8,291 nucleotides of DNA, from positions 1 through 8,291 of the forward strand of contig JALWZW010000006.1 of assembly GCA_026992595.1 (NCBI GenBank). The letters run 5' to 3'. Numbering within the stretch: the first letter of the stretch is position 1; every line of letters begins with the position of its first letter. Below, in pieces: positions 6,016-8,291 of the stretch. The notes beneath the pieces are model-generated. The model did no database searches. It had not been told where the DNA came from and saw nothing but the letters and a program-made list of their open reading frames with translations. The stretch is from Microcaldota archaeon (GTDB taxonomy: Archaea; Micrarchaeota; Micrarchaeia; Anstonellales; Bilamarchaeaceae). A program made the position numbers and the translations under genes.

Positions 6016-7089
6016 ATGAAAATAGCGATTTTTTCAGACCCTCATTTAGGATATGCGCGATTTGAAGAAGACAGTTATAAGAATGCTGCCGAAGTTATTA
6101 GACACGCTTCAGAAGAAGCGGACCTTATTATTTGCGCAGGAGATGTGTTTGATGTGAAGATCCCTAAATTGGAGACGCTCAAAAAAGCGGTGGAAATATT
6201 TAAAAGCGCTAAAAAGCCGGTGGTGGCGATTTTTGGGAATCATGAGAGAAGGGCAAAAGGATATGTTAACCCGCTCCAACTTATTGCGGATGCGGTAGGC
6301 ATTCGCCTTCTTCACGGCGAAAGCATCATTTTTGAGAAGGACGGCGAAAGGGTGCAAATTATAGGCATGGGGTCGGTGCCTGATGAATTTGCAGAAGAGG
6401 CGCTTAAAAAGGTTTTGGAAAGATGCGCGCTTGAGGACTGCAAAAAAATATTGGTGCTTCATCAAACCATTAAAGATTTTGTGCCCGGAGGGGAAGGGCT
6501 TTCGCTCGCCTTTCTCACCACCCTCCCCTTTGACCTTATAATTAACGGTCATATCCACGAGCGCATTGAAAAAGGGCATATATTGCTGCCAGGAAGCACG
6601 GTGATAACCCAACTTAAGAAAAGCGAGACAGCGCCCAAAGGATATTATCTTTATGATACAAAGGAAGGGCGCTATGTTTTTAGAGAGGTCCCCATGCGCA
6701 AATTCTATTATAAGGAATTAAAGTTTGAAAACGCCTCGCCCTCTGAAGTAAGAGCCAGAGTGGAAGCGCTTATTTCAGAATTAAAATCAAAAGAACCAAC
6801 ATGCATCATTTCTATTAAATTGGAGGGGACACTGGAGGAAGGGGCAACGCTGGGAGCGATGCCCAAAGCAGAAGATGTGTTTATTGAAAACAGGTTGAAT
6901 GCGAGGAATTTAAAAGAGAGGATCGCATCCATAAAAGAATTGCGCGAAGGAAAAGATATAAGGCAAAGCGGTTTAAAAGCATTATACGAAAAGGTGAGAG
7001 GGAAAGTGAGTTTTGATCACGAGGTGCTTTTTGAGCGATTAGTTGAAGGGCCTGATGAAGCGTTGGAATATCTATTAGAGCAGGGGTAG
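6016..7089 (+). CDS. mre11: Mre11/SbcD-type DNA repair exonuclease
   Basis: A 357-residue calcineurin-like metallophosphoesterase of the Mre11/SbcD family, the nuclease that works with Rad50 in processing double-strand breaks. The two-metal site is complete: D8 and H10 (SDPHLGY), D43 (GDVFD), N75 and H76 (GNHE), H149 (LHQT), H179 and H181 (NGHIH). PGSTVITQLKKSE (192-204) is the Mre11 motif after the metal site, followed by the capping region and a charged C-terminal part that would bind Rad50 (family knowledge). No rad50, herA or nurA gene is next to it, unlike many archaeal operons; the partner must be elsewhere. Its last 10 bases (the final codons E, Q, G are partly shared, then the stop TAG) lie inside tRNA-Leu, whose acceptor stem begins at 7080. 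Confidence 0.95.
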   Translation: MKIAIFSDPHLGYARFEEDSYKNAAEVIRHASEEADLIICAGDVFDVKIPKLETLKKAVEIFKSAKKPVVAIFGNHERRAKGYVNPLQLIADAVGIRLLHGESIIFEKDGERVQIIGMGSVPDEFAEEALKKVLERCALEDCKKILVLHQTIKDFVPGGEGLSLAFLTTLPFDLIINGHIHERIEKGHILLPGSTVITQLKKSETAPKGYYLYDTKEGRYVFREVPMRKFYYKELKFENASPSEVRARVEALISELKSKEPTCIISIKLEGTLEEGATLGAMPKAEDVFIENRLNARNLKERIASIKELREGKDIRQSGLKALYEKVRGKVSFDHEVLFERLVEGPDEALEYLLEQG

Positions 7090-7163
7090 CAAAGCGGTCA
7101 AATGCGGTGGGTTTAGGGCCCACTGGCTTAGTGCCTTCGCAGGTTCGAATCCTGCCCCCTGCA
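7080..7163 (+). tRNA. tRNA-Leu (TAG anticodon)
   Basis: An 84-nt class II tRNA: acceptor GCAGGGG/CCCCTGC, short D stem GCA/TGC, anticodon stem GTGGG/CCCAC with loop TTTAGGG (anticodon TAG at 7114-7116), a long variable arm with a GGC/GCC stem, T arm GCAGG/CCTGC with loop TTCGAAT, and discriminator A at 7163. No CCA is encoded and there is no intron. Position 37 is G, the Trm5 target. The first 10 bases are also the end of mre11, TAG being both the stop and tRNA positions 8-10. No clear TATA box lies at the right distance upstream, so it is probably transcribed with mre11 and released by RNase P. The hairpin-repeat array starts at the very next base. Confidence 0.97.
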
Positions 7164-7188
7164 TATAACTTTTTCTACTGTTTTACTA

Positions 7189-7279
7189 AGGTTAAAAGTT
7201 ACCAAAACTTCCTGAGGATGAGCGTACGGTTGTTAGTTCAACTTTTTCTACTGTTTTTCTTAGGTTAAAAGTTGTCAAA
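7189..7279 (+). repeat. 91-bp exact direct repeat inside the array (first copy)
   Basis: Identical to 7332-7422 (offset 143). It covers the second half of unit 1 and the first half of unit 2, showing that a two-unit block was duplicated recently. Confidence 0.9.
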
Positions 7280-7331
7280 ACTTCCTGAGGTGAACTTACG
7301 GTTTTTGTATAACTTTTTCTACTAAGAGCTG

Positions 7332-7422
7332 AGGTTAAAAGTTACCAAAACTTCCTGAGGATGAGCGTACGGTTGTTAGTTCAACTTTTTCTACTGTTTT
7401 TCTTAGGTTAAAAGTTGTCAAA
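7332..7422 (+). repeat. 91-bp exact direct repeat inside the array (second copy)
   Basis: Copy of 7189-7279. After 7422 the sequence switches to unit 5 instead of the CTTCCTGAGG half, marking a deletion or recombination junction. Confidence 0.9.
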
Positions 7423-7506
7423 TGAAACTTTTTTCTACTGTTTTACTTAGGTCAAAAGTTTCATCAAAAGCACCTGAGGATGAGCGTACGGTTTAGGGAG
7501 TTTTAC

Positions 7507-7540
7507 TAAGGTTAAAAAAAGCAAAAAATTAGGAAGAAAG
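7507..7540 (-). terminator. T-rich tract downstream of the ankyrin gene
   Basis: On the minus strand the stop codon is followed by CTTTCTTCC, then AATTTTTTGC and TTTTTTTAACC, giving two T-runs of six and seven. T-tracts of this kind commonly end archaeal transcripts. The second run lies in the last remnant of the hairpin array. Confidence 0.5.
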
Positions 7541-8291
7541 TTATCTTCTTTTAATTCGTTTGGAATTAGTAGAATTAGAAGACTTCGGCTTGAATACATC
7601 TCTACGATCACTTAAGAGATCTTCCAGACCTTTCCTGTTACTACTTGTGGATGCTTGTTCTAAAATCTCTACTATTTCTGTGTGGCCTCCTATAGCTGCA
7701 ATAATTAAAGCAATACTCCCCCACCCCTGTTTTACATCCACATCTGCTCCTGCCTCTATTAAGAGTTTGACTATTTCTGTGTGGCCTCTATCCACAGCAT
7801 GCATTAACGCAGTCCATCCATCCTTATCTCTTGTATTCACATCTGCTCCTGCCTCTATTAAGAGTTTGACTATTTCTGTGTGGCCATTTTTTGCTGCAAA
7901 CATTAAAGCAGTCTTTCCCCCCTTAGTTTTTGCATTAACATCTGCTCCTGCTTCTATTAAGAGTTTCGCTGTTTCTGTTTGGCCTTCCTCGGCTGCATGC
8001 ATTAAAGCAGTCATTTTCTTGTAATCTCCTGCATTTACATCTGCCTTTTTTGACCCCAACCCAAGCTTTAAGAAGAATATAAATAGAAGACTACTTCTTG
8101 GCTTCGCATACCCTCCTGCTTCTATTAATAGTTTCGCTGTTTCTGTGTGGCAATTTTTTTTTGCAAACCTTAAAGCAGTCTGTCCATACACGTCTCTTGC
8201 ATTCACCTTTGCTCCTGCTTCTATTAAGAGTTTGACTATTTCTGTGTGGCCATATTTTGCTGCATACATTAAAGCAGTCATACCCCATTTA
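7541..8291 (-). CDS. Ankyrin-repeat protein, 5' end outside the window, with an in-frame insertion
   Basis: At least six 33-residue ankyrin repeats of near-identical sequence (pattern TALMxAAxxGHTEIVKLLIEAGADVNxxD), a fold that binds other proteins; the partner is unknown. The frame stays open to the right edge: before the first in-window Met (8281) the codons read K, W, G, which fit the start of an ankyrin repeat, so the N-terminus lies outside. The tail is basic (DRRDVFKPKSSNSTNSKRIKRR region, about 225-246 from the first Met). In the second visible repeat, LLIEAG and ADVNAGD are separated by 23 extra residues (57-79 from Met 8281), including the hydrophobic SSLLFIFFLKLGLG. Alanine is coded mostly with A or T in third position, unlike the GCG-rich neighbours, which suggests transfer. 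No signal peptide can be judged. Confidence 0.88.
   Translation of the reverse strand, partial: KWGMTALMYAAKYGHTEIVKLLIEAGAKVNARDVYGQTALRFAKKNCHTETAKLLIEAGGYAKPRSSLLFIFFLKLGLGSKKADVNAGDYKKMTALMHAAEEGQTETAKLLIEAGADVNAKTKGGKTALMFAAKNGHTEIVKLLIEAGADVNTRDKDGWTALMHAVDRGHTEIVKLLIEAGADVDVKQGWGSIALIIAAIGGHTEIVEILEQASTSSNRKGLEDLLSDRRDVFKPKSSNSTNSKRIKRR
8045..8113 (-). other. 69-nt in-frame insertion in an ankyrin repeat
   Basis: The insertion lies between LLIEAG and ADVNA, which are contiguous in the other repeats. Its length is a multiple of three, so the frame is kept. It contains short inverted arms AAGAAG (8070-8075) and CTTCTT (8094-8099). It would form a 23-residue loop, partly hydrophobic, at the repeat turn. 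Its origin is unknown. Confidence 0.75.

Larger units (their letters stand above)
7164..7518 (+). repeat. Tandem array of about 72-bp units with covarying hairpins
   Basis: This noncoding stretch between tRNA-Leu and the ankyrin gene consists of five units and a fragment. Starts of the AACTTTTT core: 7167, 7240, 7311, 7383, 7426, plus a remnant at 7501-7518 (spacing 73, 71, 72, 43). Each unit has a hairpin: arms TAACTTTT/AAAAGTTA in units 1 and 3 (7166-7173/7194-7201; 7310-7317/7337-7344), CAACTTTT/AAAAGTTG in units 2 and 4 (7239-7246/7267-7274; 7382-7389/7410-7417), and an 11-bp pair ATGAAACTTTT/AAAAGTTTCAT in unit 5 (7422-7432/7454-7464). The second half carries CCTGAGGATGAGCGTACGG (7211, 7354, 7473; a variant at 7284). 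Unit 4 lacks this half. No convincing ORF is seen. Function unknown. Confidence 0.9.

Noticed and set aside
6109..6612. Long antisense frame within mre11
   Set aside because: Composition is that of the reverse complement of the conserved nuclease domain; no start signal or domain supports it.
7211..7229. C/D-box guide RNA (CTGA followed by GATGA)
   Set aside because: The CTGA and GATGA boxes nearly touch, no proper RTGATGA box starts the unit, and the variant at 7284 loses the GATGA part.
7164..7518. CRISPR array
   Set aside because: There is no short constant repeat alternating with unique spacers; whole units, including the parts between hairpins, are shared and even duplicated exactly.
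7164..7518. Integron attC sites
   Set aside because: The arms resemble AAC/GTT ends, but the GTTRRRY core and its partner do not fit, and no cassette ORFs lie between units.
7560..8024. Plus-strand protein-coding frame opposite the ankyrin gene
   Set aside because: It is the antisense of regular ankyrin repeats; its own repetitive sequence only mirrors the 99-bp DNA period.

Overview
This window looks like a chromosomal segment of an archaeon. It encodes an archaeal MCM replicative helicase, a presenilin-type A22 membrane protease homologue, a Trm5-family tRNA (guanine-37) methyltransferase and an Mre11/SbcD-type nuclease. Both tRNA genes lack an encoded CCA end, and several genes have TATA-like boxes so close to the start codon that leaderless transcripts are likely. 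The compact layout and the ankyrin protein would fit a DPANN-type lineage, but nothing here proves the phylum.

Left part (1-1497): a stand-alone regulator-like gene (AlbA_2/Schlafen-type fold, HATPase_c_4-like domain, winged helix) sits exactly between two perfect 63-bp direct repeats. The repeats are built from TGCGTAAA motifs in both orientations, and the second copy contains the gene's own stop codon and abuts the MCM promoter region.

Centre (1498-6015): mcm overlaps a presenilin-like protease gene by 38 bp (an operon). This pair converges on a minus-strand trm5, 6 bp away. trm5 diverges from an unrecognised helical-protein gene across a 47-bp spacer holding a palindromic TATA box. That gene converges on tRNA-Ile(GAT), 5 bp away.

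Right part (6016-8291): mre11 runs into tRNA-Leu(TAG), and its last 10 bases lie inside the tRNA. Directly at the tRNA 3' end begins a tandem array of about 72-bp units, each with a hairpin whose arms co-vary between units. Beyond it, on the minus strand, lies an ankyrin-repeat gene that runs off the right edge and carries a 69-nt in-frame insertion in one repeat. This stretch (7164-8291) has the look of an accessory island next to a tRNA, whereas most of 1498-7163 is housekeeping: replication, repair and tRNA maturation. The tRNA-Leu carries G37, the base that Trm5 modifies.

The least explained items are the TGCGTAAA repeat cassette, the covarying hairpin array behind tRNA-Leu, and the ankyrin insertion.
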